From the NCBI RefSeq assembly GCF_014851565.1, contig NZ_JACVAA010000008.1:62001-126000 (forward strand): a stretch of DNA of 64,000 nt, read 5' to 3'. The position numbers and the translations under genes were made by a program. Positions 17,052 to 25,324 of this stretch are shown piece after piece. The first letter of the stretch is position 1; every line of letters starts with the position of its first letter. This stretch comes from Pseudomonas sp. PDM15 (GTDB lineage Bacteria; Pseudomonadota; Gammaproteobacteria; Pseudomonadales; Pseudomonadaceae). Under the pieces are notes generated by a model that was given only the letters and a program-made list of their open reading frames with translations, made no database searches and had not been told where the DNA came from.

Positions 17052-17803
17052 ATCTGGATCACGAGGAAATCCTTCTGGAGGAAGTGCGCGATGCCTGGGG
17101 CGTGATCCGCGTGCTGGAGATAGGCGACTACCGCTTCCTCGAATTCGGCGAGGCCATCGAGCAGAGCTGTACCTATACCCGCGACCCGGCCTGGCTGGAG
17201 TACGACTACACCCGCGCCATGCTGATCGGCGCGTTGTGCCATGAAGCACCGGAGTCGGCGCTGTTCCTCGGCCTGGGTGGCGGCACCCTGACCCAGGCCT
17301 GCCTGAAGTTCCTGGCGCTGGACGACGTCGAAGTCATCGAGCTGCGCCCCGACGTGCCGCGTCTGGCCATGCAGTATCTGGGGCTGGCCGATGATCCGCG
17401 CCTGACCATGCGGATCGGCGACGCGCTGGAGCTGCTGGACAGCGCCGAGTCCGCCGACCTGATCTTCGTCGACCTCTATACCGATACCGGGCCGGCACCT
17501 GGCCACCTGGCCTGGCGCTTCCTGGAGAACTGCCAGAAGCGCCTCAACCCAGGTGGCTGGCTGGTGATCAACCAGTGGGGCACCGACGATGGCCGCCCGC
17601 TCGGCGCCGCCTTGCTGCGCGGCCTGTACCATCGTCACTACTGGGAGATTCCGGTCAAGGAAGGCAACGTCACCTTGCTGGTGCCGGCCGATCTCGATCA
17701 GTCGCTCGACCTCGACGGCCTCAAGGCTCGCGCCGAGACACTCGCCCCACGGCTGGGCTACTCGCTGCAGCCGCTGCTGGATGTGCTGCGCCCGGCGAGT
17801 TGA
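17048..17803 (+). CDS. spermidine synthase-like methyltransferase-fold protein, 251 aa
   Basis: The Rossmann methyltransferase core is clear: LFLGLGGGTLTQACLKFL (SAM/dcSAM loop), VEVIELRPDVPRLAMQYL, RIGDALELLDS, LIFVDLYTD and LNPGGWLVINQWG. This matches SpeE-like proteins that lack a confirmed aminopropyltransferase role. The canonical spermidine-synthase motif GGGDG is here GLGGGTL, without the Asp, which argues for a non-SpeE substrate. Its ATG overlaps the AraC stop (ATGA), so the pair is coupled. A palindromic repeat follows the stop. Confidence 0.8.
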   Translation: MNLDHEEILLEEVRDAWGVIRVLEIGDYRFLEFGEAIEQSCTYTRDPAWLEYDYTRAMLIGALCHEAPESALFLGLGGGTLTQACLKFLALDDVEVIELRPDVPRLAMQYLGLADDPRLTMRIGDALELLDSAESADLIFVDLYTDTGPAPGHLAWRFLENCQKRLNPGGWLVINQWGTDDGRPLGAALLRGLYHRHYWEIPVKEGNVTLLVPADLDQSLDLDGLKARAETLAPRLGYSLQPLLDVLRPAS

Positions 17804-17810
17804 GAGATCC

Positions 17811-17863
17811 CGTAGCCCGAGTGCAATCCGGGAAACTCCGCCCCGGATGGCACTCGGGCTACG
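17811..17863. repeat. GTAGCCCG-type inverted repeat downstream of the SpeE-like gene
   Basis: CGTAGCCCGAGTGCAATCCG (from 17811) is mirrored by CGGATGGCACTCGGGCTACG (17844-17863). It belongs to the same family as the element at 53410-53468. It may also act as a transcript end for the AraC-SpeE-like pair. Confidence 0.75.
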
Positions 17864-17979
17864 CAGTGACGTCATCCCTCTCTCTTGGTGGCCGCATGGG
17901 TGAGAGGCCCTGAGGCACCTCGCCACCCCCCGCTGTTCGCCCCTAGCAAAAAACCTGCCCAACGGCTCGGCTTTTCCTG

Positions 17980-18186
17980 TATGATTCGCGCCCGGCCAAA
18001 ACCGGCCTCGTCAATTCACGAAGCACGGCTTCGCTGCTGGTCCGCCATGCGGACTACCCTTGACGTTTCATTCATCACGTTTTCGCAACTACCCGCTGAT
18101 TGGCTGCCAGGGTGACCCACAAGGTCCTTCACGGCGCGCGCAGCCTTTGTTCCTGGGTTTTTGCGGATGCACATAGAGGCAGACCC
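17980..18186 (+). promoter_or_regulatory. probable promoter and long structured 5' leader of deaD
   Basis: TATGAT at 17980-17985 is a good -10 box, but no clear -35 was found. If used, it gives a leader of about 195 nt. The leader contains CGAAGC-ACG-GCTTCG (18019-18033) and GTCCGC-CAT-GCGGAC (18040-18054), both perfect stems with 3-nt loops. Long structured leaders are known for cold-shock DEAD-box genes such as E. coli csdA/deaD. The role here is inferred. Confidence 0.45.
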
Positions 18187-19884
18187 ATGACTCAGGAAAC
18201 CGGCACCTTTGCCGATCTCGGCCTTCATCCTTCCATTCTCGCTGCGCTGACCGCAGTCGGTTACGAAGAGCCGTCCCCCATTCAAGCCCAGGCGATCCCG
18301 ATGATCCTGGCTGGCCACGACATGATCGGCCAGGCGCAGACCGGTACCGGCAAGACCGCCGCCTTCGCCCTGCCGATCCTGTCCAAGATCGACCCGGCCA
18401 AGCGCGAGCCCCAGGCCCTGATCCTGGCGCCGACCCGCGAGTTGGCCCTGCAGGTGGCCACCGCCTTCGAAACCTATTCCAAGCAGATGCCCGGCGTGAG
18501 CGTCGTGGCTGTCTACGGCGGCGCGCCCATGGGCCCGCAGCTGAAGTCACTGCGCATGGGCGCACAGATCATCGTGGCCACCCCGGGCCGCCTGGTCGAC
18601 CACCTGAGCCGCAACGACCAGCTGCTGTCGACCATCCGCCACCTGGTGCTGGACGAAGCCGACGAGATGCTCAAGCTCGGCTTTATGGACGACCTGGAAG
18701 TGATCTTCCAGGCCATGCCGGCCACCCGCCAGAGCGTGCTGTTTTCCGCCACCCTGCCGCACTCGATCCGTGAGATCGCCGAGAAGCACCTGCGCGAGCC
18801 CAAGCACGTCAAGATCGCGGCCAAGACCCAGACCGTGTCGCGCATCGAGCAGGCGCATCTGATGATCCACGCCGATCAGAAGATCAACGCCGTGACCCGC
18901 CTGCTGGAAGTCGAAGACTTCGACGCCCTGATCGCCTTCGTGCGTACCAAGCAGGCCACGCTGGACCTGGCCAGCGCCCTGGAAGCCAAAGGCTACAAGG
19001 CCGCCGCGCTGAACGGCGACATCGCCCAGAACCAGCGTGAGCGCGTGATCGAATCGCTGAAAGACGGCCGCCTGGACATCGTCGTCGCCACCGACGTGGC
19101 CGCCCGTGGTATCGACGTGCCGCGCATCACCCACGTGCTCAACGTCGACATGCCGTACGACCCGGAGTCCTACGTGCACCGTATCGGTCGTACCGGCCGT
19201 GCCGGTCGCGATGGCCGTGCTCTGCTGCTGGTGACGCCGCGTGAGCGCCGCATGCTGCAGGTGATCGAGCGCGTCACCGGGCAGAAGGTCGGCGAGGTCA
19301 AGCTGCCCAACCCGCAGCAGGTGCTGGACGCCCGCATCAAGAAGCTGACCACCAGCCTCACTCCGCTGACCGCCGATGCCGAAGCCAGCCACGGTGCCCT
19401 GCTGGACCGCCTGATCTCCGACATCGGCTGCAGCCCGCGCGCCCTGGCCGCGGCCCTGCTGAAGAAGGCTACCGGTGGGCAGGCCCTGGACCTGGCCAGC
19501 GTCGAGCGCGAGCAACCGCTGGTGCCAAGCGTCGGTGCCCCGCGCGAGCGCCGCGAGCGTGACGGCGACCGCCCCGAGCGTTCCTACGACCGTGGTGACC
19601 GTGGCGAAGTCCGCGAGCGCCGCCCGATGGCTGCGCCGAGCGAAGGCAAGGCCCGCTGCCGCACCGCCCTAGGCGCGCGTGACGGTATCGCCGCGAAGAA
19701 CCTGCTGGGCGCCATCCTCAACGAGGGCGGCCTGCAGCGCGACGCCATCGGCCGCATCCAGATCCGCGAGACCTTCAGCCTGATCGAGCTGCCGGAAGAC
19801 GGCCTCGAGCGCCTGCTGAGCAAGCTCAAGGACACCCGCGTCGCCGGCAAGGCCCTCAAGCTGCGTCGCTACCGCGAAGACTGA
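18187..19884 (+). CDS. deaD: DEAD-box ATP-dependent RNA helicase, DeaD/CsdA type, 565 aa
   Basis: All helicase motifs are present: Q motif (FADLGLHPSILAALTAVGYE with IQAQAIP), AQTGTGKTAAF (I), PTRELALQVA (Ia), ATPGRLVDHL (Ib), LDEADEML (II), SATLPHSI (III), ATDVAARGIDVPR (V) and YVHRIGRTGRAGRDG (VI). After a basic Arg/Asp/Glu-rich linker (RERRERDGDRPERSYDRGDR, about residues 455-480), a DbpA-type RNA-binding fold occupies the last 75 residues. Such helicases help ribosome assembly and mRNA unwinding at low temperature. Length fits the DeaD class (about 560-630). A strong terminator follows. Confidence 0.95.
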   Translation: MTQETGTFADLGLHPSILAALTAVGYEEPSPIQAQAIPMILAGHDMIGQAQTGTGKTAAFALPILSKIDPAKREPQALILAPTRELALQVATAFETYSKQMPGVSVVAVYGGAPMGPQLKSLRMGAQIIVATPGRLVDHLSRNDQLLSTIRHLVLDEADEMLKLGFMDDLEVIFQAMPATRQSVLFSATLPHSIREIAEKHLREPKHVKIAAKTQTVSRIEQAHLMIHADQKINAVTRLLEVEDFDALIAFVRTKQATLDLASALEAKGYKAAALNGDIAQNQRERVIESLKDGRLDIVVATDVAARGIDVPRITHVLNVDMPYDPESYVHRIGRTGRAGRDGRALLLVTPRERRMLQVIERVTGQKVGEVKLPNPQQVLDARIKKLTTSLTPLTADAEASHGALLDRLISDIGCSPRALAAALLKKATGGQALDLASVEREQPLVPSVGAPRERRERDGDRPERSYDRGDRGEVRERRPMAAPSEGKARCRTALGARDGIAAKNLLGAILNEGGLQRDAIGRIQIRETFSLIELPEDGLERLLSKLKDTRVAGKALKLRRYRED

Positions 19885-19898
19885 TAGCCGCCGCGCTA

Positions 19899-19929
19899 CC
19901 AAGAAGCCCCGCTCATGCGGGGCTTTTTC
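19899..19929 (+). terminator. rho-independent terminator of deaD
   Basis: AAGCCCCGC, a short TCAT loop and GCGGGGCTT are followed by TTTTCG, 15-20 bp after the deaD stop. It also faces the convergent membrane-protein gene. Confidence 0.85.
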
Positions 19930-19938
19930 GTTTCTGGC

Positions 19939-20352
19939 TCAGGGTTTCGTGTGGCGCCTGTCGAGCAGCACCGCAATGGCAGCCAGGGCGATGGCCAGGC
20001 TGTAGGCGAACAGGCCGAGGTTGATGCCGAGGATCAGCTTCTCCGAGCCGTCGGACAACACCATGGAGCCGCCGTAGCTGTCGCGCAGTGCATAGGCGAT
20101 AAGGAAACCGCCGGTGACGATCAGGGTCAGCAGGCTGCTCAGGCGGGTCTCGCCCCTCCACCAGACCAGCCACAGGCTGAAGGCGCCGAGCGCGCAGTTG
20201 GTGGCGAGCTGCCAGACCTCGTGCAGGCGGGCGTGGGCTTCCCAGGCCGGGTTGAACACGTGGCTGGCGTTGATTTCGAAGATCGGCACCACCACCGCAT
20301 AGAAGAAGATGCCGACGGTGACCAGGAGCCTGGCGAGCAGTTTGATGAGCAT
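19939..20352 (-). CDS. small integral membrane protein, 137 aa
   Basis: Four hydrophobic segments are predicted: residues about 8-26 (LLVTVGIFFYAVVVPIFEI), 50-65, 75-90 (LLTLIVTGGFLIAYAL) and 108-130 (LILGINLGLFAYSLAIALAA). Short loops carry the conserved-looking HARLHEVWQL and WWRGETRL. No family was identified with confidence. An AAGGAAG lies upstream of the ATG. It is convergent with deaD and has the AraC fragment immediately upstream. Confidence 0.7.
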   Translation of the reverse strand: MLIKLLARLLVTVGIFFYAVVVPIFEINASHVFNPAWEAHARLHEVWQLATNCALGAFSLWLVWWRGETRLSSLLTLIVTGGFLIAYALRDSYGGSMVLSDGSEKLILGINLGLFAYSLAIALAAIAVLLDRRHTKP

Positions 20353-20380
20353 GGTGACTTCCTTGTTGTTATGTGGGGAC

Positions 20381-20508
20381 CTATGCCTCCGCCAGTAGGC
20401 GCTGGCGCACCTGCTTCGAGGTGATGCCGAACCAGCGGCGGATGTCCGGTTCAGGCTGCCGCCGTCGTAGTAGCCGAGTTGTCGCGAGGCCTCGTCGAGG
20501 ATTGTGGC
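20381..20508 (-). pseudogene. C-terminal remnant of an AraC-family regulator, frameshifted
   Basis: On the minus strand, one frame reads ATILDEASRQLGYYDGGSLNR and a frame shifted by one or two bases then reads DIRRWFGITSKQVRQRLLAE before a TAG stop. Together these are the second helix-turn-helix and tail of an AraC protein (A-x-x-L-G-Y...S-x-x-x-R-x-F-R-R-W-x-G-x-T-P-x-x-x-R). The Phe of the usual AFRRW is lost at the break. The rest of the gene is missing; the intact dioxygenase gene lies immediately upstream. Confidence 0.65.
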
Positions 20509-20544
20509 ATCGCGTCGTCGCCGACTGGCTGCGACGCCTGGATA

Positions 20545-21312
20545 TCAGGAAAAGCTGTAGATATCCATGCCCAGTGCCCCATAGGTGAAGCCGCTGTGCT
20601 CGATGCGGAAGGTGCTGCCAGTGCTGAGGGCGAAGTACAGCGGCAACAGGTGTTCGTCGCTGGGGTGGCTGCGCCGTGCATGGGGCGCCTGACGGCGATA
20701 GTCGAGCAGGGCGGCGCGATCGCCGGCCTGCAGCTTGGCCACCATCCAGTCGCGGAATTCGCCGGCCCAGGGTTCGATCACCTCGGGCCCGGCACGCCAG
20801 TCCAGCTCGCCGAGGTTGTGGGTGATGCTGCCCGAGCCGATCAGCAGCACGTCCTGTTCGCGCAGCGCCGCAAGCGCGTGGCCGACCCGCACCTGCAGCT
20901 CCGGGCCGGCATGGCTGGGCAGTGACAGCTGCAGCACCGGGATATCGGCCTGCGGGTACATCAGCGACAGCGGCACCCAGGCGCCGTGGTCCAGCGGGCG
21001 CTGCGGGTCGAGGCGGCTGGGCAGGTCGGCGGCGGCCAGCAGGCGCTGCACCTGTTCGGCGATGTCCGGTGCGCCCGGCGCCGGATATTGCACGGCGTAG
21101 AGCGGGGCGGGGAAGCCGCCGACGTCGTGCCAGGTGGCAGGTTGCGCCGAGCTGCCGATCAGCAGCTCGCTGCTTTCCCAATGCGCGGATACCACCAAAA
21201 TTGCCCATGGCCGGGGCAACTCGGCGGCCAGACGGGCCAGGGCAGGGCCGCTGGCGCCGGGCTCGAGGGCGAGCATGGGGGAACCGTGAGAGATGAACAG
21301 GGCGGGCAGCAT
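20545..21312 (-). CDS. class III extradiol ring-cleavage dioxygenase (LigB/DODA family), 255 aa
   Basis: The protein starts MLPALFISHGSPMLALEPGA, with the conserved His of the LigB metal site, followed by ILVVSAHWE (second His), LDHGAWVPLSLMYP (third His) and LLIGSGSITHNL, with HPSDEHLLPLYFALS near the end. This set matches the YgiD/4,5-DOPA dioxygenase-like proteins, which use a mononuclear metal. E. coli YgiD cleaves L-DOPA in vitro; the physiological substrate is unclear. A possible AraC regulator for it is now only a fragment downstream. Confidence 0.9.
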   Translation of the reverse strand: MLPALFISHGSPMLALEPGASGPALARLAAELPRPWAILVVSAHWESSELLIGSSAQPATWHDVGGFPAPLYAVQYPAPGAPDIAEQVQRLLAAADLPSRLDPQRPLDHGAWVPLSLMYPQADIPVLQLSLPSHAGPELQVRVGHALAALREQDVLLIGSGSITHNLGELDWRAGPEVIEPWAGEFRDWMVAKLQAGDRAALLDYRRQAPHARRSHPSDEHLLPLYFALSTGSTFRIEHSGFTYGALGMDIYSFS

Positions 21313-21462
21313 CGAGGATTCCTCCGGGTGATGCTGCCATGGTGACGGGCCAACCTATCGATATCCAATATAACTTTCAGGAGATATTGATCGGCTGGCT
21401 AGTTTGATCATTCGGGCGCGTGATTGCCCGGGTGCTAGACGGAAACACGCACGATCTTGGGG

Positions 21463-23211
21463 TCACAAGCGGAAACTGGCCATCTGTCGCGTCAGGTCCT
21501 GCGATAGTTGGCGCAGTGTCTGGCAATCTTCCTGGCAGCGTTGCGCTTCTCGCGTGGTGGCATGGGCCAGGTCGGCGATGCCCTGAACGTTGCGATTGAT
21601 TTCTTCGGTGACCGATGACTGCTGTTCGGTGGCGGTAGCCACCTGATGGTTCAGGTCGCTGATATTTTCGATCTGTCCGGCAATCGCACCCAGAGAGCGA
21701 TTGGTGCTCTGGCTGGCCTCCACGCCTGTGCGGGTCGCTTCGTAGCCGGCTTGCATGGAGCCGACGGCCGCATCCGCGCCTTGCTTCAGGCGCTGGATCA
21801 TCTGCTGGATCTCATCGGTTGAGCCTTGGGTACGCCCGGCCAGCGTCCGGACCTCGTCCGCCACCACCGCGAAGCCTCGACCCAGCTCGCCCGCGCGGGC
21901 CGCTTCGATGGCCGCGTTAAGCGCCAGCAGGTTGGTCTGTTCGGAGATGCCGCGTATGACCGCCAGTACCTGATCGATAGAGGCGACCTGCTCGGCCAGT
22001 TCACCTACCGCTTTGGAGGCATCGCCGATGTCGTCGGCCATCCGTTCGATATGAGCGGTGGATTCGCCCACGACCTTGCTTGCCTGTTTCGCCTCGTCCT
22101 GGGCATTTTGCGAGGCGGTGGCGGCGTTGCCCGCGCTTCGGGCGATTTCTTGTACGGTCAGCCCCATCTCGTGCACGGCAGTGGCGACCAGGTCGGTCAT
22201 GTCGTTCTGCTGCGAGGCGCGCTGGGCGGTGTCCTCGATGACCTGGGAGACCTGATTGATCGCCGAAGACAGGCGCTCACTGGTCGACGATGCTGCGCCT
22301 ATCAGGGTTTTCAGCTTGTGGTTCATGATGTCCACAAGTCCCAGCGCGCTGTCGGGGGAAGTGGGCGGGATCTGCACGCCGAGATTGCCGGAGGCGATTT
22401 CGTTGAGCACGTTGCCCAGTACCTGAGGCTTCGAGCCCAACTGTGCGAGAGTCTGCTGGCGGCCGAGGAAGATGAGCAGCGCGATCTCTGCAATCAGCAG
22501 GACGAGGATGCTAATGAAGAGGTTCTGCGCATTGCCCAGCGCTTGCTCGGCCGCGGCCATTTCCGTCTCGGTGCGGTGCTCGACCAGCATGAAGAACTCA
22601 TCCAGCGGCTTCATGATCTGCGCCTTGAACTCGTGATACTGCTTGCCGTGCACCAGGTTGCGCGCAGCTTCCATGTCGGGCTGGCCGGCCGGACTGTCGC
22701 CTTGGGCATCTGGCAGTCCTTTGACCGCATTCATGGCGCGGGTCTCGAGTTCCACTAATCCGTCGGAGTTGGCTTGGGCTTCCTTGAGCTTGGCGAACTC
22801 GGCATCGGTGAAGCCGGCTTTGACCATCAGGTCCTGCAGCGAGATGGTCTCCCCATTGGGGCGCGGCTGGCTCTGGCCGGCAGCCACGAAGTCCCAGTAG
22901 ATGCGGTGGTAGTCCTGGGGGCGCGGGGCCTTGCCGTTGCGAATATCGAGAATCCTCAGGTATTCGCGTTCGAACTCCGGATTGCCGGTGACGACGTAGG
23001 TGCGTCCGAGGCGGGTGAGGTCGTCCGAGCTCTGGCGTAGCTCATCGGCCAGCAAGTAGGAGCGGTAGCGACGGTCCGCGACATCGTTCAGCTCTTCGGC
23101 CGCTCCCTTCATTGCGATGAAGGTGTAGATCAACCCGGCGAAGGTCGCCGCGAGCGCAATGACCAAATAGGGGGTGGCTTTCGAGCTGTTGGCCGCATTC
23201 ATCTCGGGCAA
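21463..23211 (-). CDS. methyl-accepting chemotaxis protein, 582 aa
   Basis: A membrane helix near residues 14-32 (YLVIALAATFAGLIYTFIA) and another near 232-250 (NLFISILVLLIAEIALLIFL) bracket an all-helical periplasmic sensor of about 200 residues. A short HAMP-like region follows (PQVLGNVLNEIASGNLGVQI), then the cytoplasmic signalling domain, with the conserved hairpin tip IRGISEQTNLLALNAAIEAA RAGE.. and FAVVADEVRTLA. The ligand is unknown; the sensor has the spacing of an HBM/4-helix type. No chemotaxis genes are adjacent, as is usual for Pseudomonas receptors. Confidence 0.92.
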   Translation of the reverse strand: MPEMNAANSSKATPYLVIALAATFAGLIYTFIAMKGAAEELNDVADRRYRSYLLADELRQSSDDLTRLGRTYVVTGNPEFEREYLRILDIRNGKAPRPQDYHRIYWDFVAAGQSQPRPNGETISLQDLMVKAGFTDAEFAKLKEAQANSDGLVELETRAMNAVKGLPDAQGDSPAGQPDMEAARNLVHGKQYHEFKAQIMKPLDEFFMLVEHRTETEMAAAEQALGNAQNLFISILVLLIAEIALLIFLGRQQTLAQLGSKPQVLGNVLNEIASGNLGVQIPPTSPDSALGLVDIMNHKLKTLIGAASSTSERLSSAINQVSQVIEDTAQRASQQNDMTDLVATAVHEMGLTVQEIARSAGNAATASQNAQDEAKQASKVVGESTAHIERMADDIGDASKAVGELAEQVASIDQVLAVIRGISEQTNLLALNAAIEAARAGELGRGFAVVADEVRTLAGRTQGSTDEIQQMIQRLKQGADAAVGSMQAGYEATRTGVEASQSTNRSLGAIAGQIENISDLNHQVATATEQQSSVTEEINRNVQGIADLAHATTREAQRCQEDCQTLRQLSQDLTRQMASFRL

Positions 23212-23375
23212 TCCTCACTCAGCACATGGCAACAGGATCTGTCATTTCAGACTAGCTGATACGACGTAGAACCACAGTCGCGCCGCCGGAAGAAGCTGCT
23301 TTGCCCGGCGGCGCGACACTCATGCCGATGCGCCCAAGCCAGCTCGCTTGATAAGCGAACTGCTGCGCCGACTGC

Positions 23376-23774
23376 CTATTCGGTTTCGAGGTTGGCCTTG
23401 GGCGCGATATCGTCGAACACCTCGGGGGTCAGCGCCGCTTCGCCGGCTGCGTCAAGCACCTCGCGGGGATGTTCGCTGCCAGGGATGCTGCTGTCGAGCA
23501 TGCTCAGGAGCTGGGCGCCACGGGGGGTGAGCACGAAGTTCTCGCCGTTGCCGCCTTCTTCCTCGGGGCGGGTGACGATGAAGCCGTTCTCCACTAGCAG
23601 CGACTCGTATCGAGCGGCCTCGGCGCGGAAATGGTCGAGGTTCTCCACCTGCTCGCCGGCATGGCCCAGTTCGTCGGCCAGCTCTTCCGCGTAGTGACGC
23701 GGGGCGAAGGACTTGCCCGCCGAGTTCTGTGCTTCGTGCAGCAGGCGTTCGATGAGATCCCAGTGATAAACCAT
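23376..23774 (-). CDS. DUF2513-like hypothetical protein, 132 aa
   Basis: The opening (MVYHWDLIERLLHEAQ) and the later LLVENGFIVTRPEE / FVLTPRGAQLLSMLDS resemble the DUF2513 layout, in which a winged helix-like domain starts with W-D-L-I-x-x-I-L. DUF2513 genes are often found in phages and islands, but nothing else phage-like is nearby. The acidic C-terminal 40 residues look unstructured. The assignment is tentative. Confidence 0.6.
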   Translation of the reverse strand: MVYHWDLIERLLHEAQNSAGKSFAPRHYAEELADELGHAGEQVENLDHFRAEAARYESLLVENGFIVTRPEEEGGNGENFVLTPRGAQLLSMLDSSIPGSEHPREVLDAAGEAALTPEVFDDIAPKANLETE

Positions 23775-23853
23775 GGCGCTTCTCCCGCAGGCATTGGGCT
23801 TACAGGTTCCGACTGGTGTCGGGTGGCCAAGGTTCGAGGTTTTTCGCGGGCAA

Positions 23854-23885
23854 TAAAAAAAGGCGATCCGCGGATCGCCTTTTCG
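23854..23885 (-). terminator. rho-independent terminator of htpX
   Basis: AGGCGATCCG and CGGATCGCCT (23861-23880) form a perfect palindromic stem flanked by an A-run on the left and TTTT on the right, so it can terminate in either direction. It lies just past the htpX stop and before the DUF2513-like gene. Confidence 0.85.
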
Positions 23886-23897
23886 TCAGCCTAGCTG

Positions 23898-24770
23898 TCA
23901 GCCGCGGCGGCGCAGGGCCTCGATGCGGTCTTCCAGGGGCGGATGGGTCATCAGCAGGCCGGCCAGGCCGTTCTTCAGGCCGCCGTTGATGCCGAAGGCG
24001 GTCATGCTGCTGGGCATCTGCACCGGCACGCCCTGTTCGGCGCGCAGGCGCTCCAGTGCGGCGATCATGGCGCCGGTACCGGCCAGGCGGGCGCCGGCGT
24101 CATCGGCCTTGAACTCGCGGCGGCGGGAGAACCACATGACGATGATACTGGCCAGGATACCCAGTACCAGTTCGGCGAAGATGGTGGCGACGAAGTAGCC
24201 GATACCTGGGCCATCCTCGTTCTTCAGGATCACCTTGTCGACGAAGTTGCCGAAGATGCGCGCGAAGAACATCACGAAGGTGTTCACCACGCCCTGGATC
24301 ATGGCCAGGGTGACCATGTCGCCGTTGGCCACGTGGCCGATCTCGTGGGCCAGCACCGCTTTCACCTCATCCGGCGAGAAGCGCTCCAGCAGGCCCTGGC
24401 TGACGGCCACCAGGGCGTCGTTCTTGTTCCAGCCGGTGGCGAAGGCGTTGGACTCGTAGGCGGGAAAGATGCCAACTTCCGGCATCTTGATGCCGGCGTT
24501 GCGCGACAGCTCCTCGACGGTCTGCAGCAGCCACTGTTCGTGACGGGTGCGCGGCTGGGTAATGATCTCGGTGCCGGTGCTCATCTTCGCCATCCACTTG
24601 GACAGGAACAGCGAGATGAAGGAGCCGACGAAGCCGAATACGGCGCAGAAGACCAGCAGGCTGCCGTAGTTCTGGCCGGTGAATCGGTCCACCCCGAGCA
24701 GTTTCAGGGTAACGCTGGCAATCAGCAGCACTGCCAGGTTGGTGGCCAGGAACAACACGATACGCATCAT
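23898..24770 (-). CDS. htpX: HtpX membrane-bound zinc metalloprotease, 290 aa
   Basis: Two N-terminal membrane helices (IVLFLATNLAVLLIASVTL and LLVFCAVFGFVGSFISLFL) precede an M48 domain with the zinc motif HEIGH (LAHEIGHVANGD, near residues 142-153). Two more helices follow (VVNTFVMFFARIFGNFV and YFVATIFAELVLGILASIIV), and the third zinc ligand is in REFKADDAGARL. HtpX degrades misfolded inner-membrane proteins with FtsH. The length matches the E. coli protein (293 aa), and the MMRI start is conserved. Confidence 0.95.
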   Translation of the reverse strand: MMRIVLFLATNLAVLLIASVTLKLLGVDRFTGQNYGSLLVFCAVFGFVGSFISLFLSKWMAKMSTGTEIITQPRTRHEQWLLQTVEELSRNAGIKMPEVGIFPAYESNAFATGWNKNDALVAVSQGLLERFSPDEVKAVLAHEIGHVANGDMVTLAMIQGVVNTFVMFFARIFGNFVDKVILKNEDGPGIGYFVATIFAELVLGILASIIVMWFSRRREFKADDAGARLAGTGAMIAALERLRAEQGVPVQMPSSMTAFGINGGLKNGLAGLLMTHPPLEDRIEALRRRG

Positions 24771-24858
24771 GGTAGGAAGCTTCTCCTCAGGCGAGAGACG
24801 TTCTAAGTATGCGAGCTATATAAGGTTGCCCCGCACCGTCTTCAACCGAGGCTCTATT

Positions 24859-25311
24859 TCAAACTATGTCGCTGGCCTGATTCAGAGCGCTTTCGAACAG
24901 CAGGCGGGTGAGTCGCGCGACCTTCTCGCTGTTGTGCTGGCCGAGTGCTTCGCGCAGCTGCCAGGCGAGGGTGCCGCGTACCCGGCGCATGCTGGCGGTC
25001 TGGCTGTCGCCGTCCGGCAGGGCATGGGGAATGCCGCGGGAAAGGCGCATAAAGCCCTTCTCGGTCAGCACCGCCTGGTCCAGGGCGTCATAGGCAATGG
25101 TCGACTCGAAGCGCACATAGCCTTCCTCGGCCAGCCACAACAGGGCGCCCAGGCAAGCCTGGTGACGCTTGCTGGGCAGGCCGAACTCGTCGGGTTCCTC
25201 GCGGCCGATCAGATCTTCCACATACAGCGCCACCTTGCGCGGGAAGGCCTGGTAGAGCGCTAGCATGCCGCTGGCGGCATCCTTGTAGAACTCGTCAATC
25301 TGCAGGTCCAT
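24859..25311 (-). CDS. conserved hypothetical protein, 150 aa
   Basis: The protein opens MDLQIDEFYKDAASGMLALY and continues with FPRKVALYVEDLIG, KRHQACLGALLWLAEEGYVR and a C-terminal SEKVARLTRLLFESALNQA. The GALLWLAEEGYVRFESTIAY-like segment recalls a winged helix, but no named domain was recognised. It starts 13 bp after the aminotransferase stop on the same strand and is probably cotranscribed; htpX follows after an 88-bp gap. The same trio occurs in P. aeruginosa by recollection. Confidence 0.72.
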   Translation of the reverse strand: MDLQIDEFYKDAASGMLALYQAFPRKVALYVEDLIGREEPDEFGLPSKRHQACLGALLWLAEEGYVRFESTIAYDALDQAVLTEKGFMRLSRGIPHALPDGDSQTASMRRVRGTLAWQLREALGQHNSEKVARLTRLLFESALNQASDIV

Positions 25312-25324
25312 ACGGCTTCGCAGC

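Larger units (their letters stand above)
17804..18186. other. 383-bp intergenic region holding a repeat and the deaD leader
   Basis: The first 60 bp are the inverted repeat. From about 17980 the sequence looks like a transcribed leader of deaD: a -10-like TATGAT at 17980-17985 followed by two perfect hairpins. No coding sequence was found. Confidence 0.5.
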
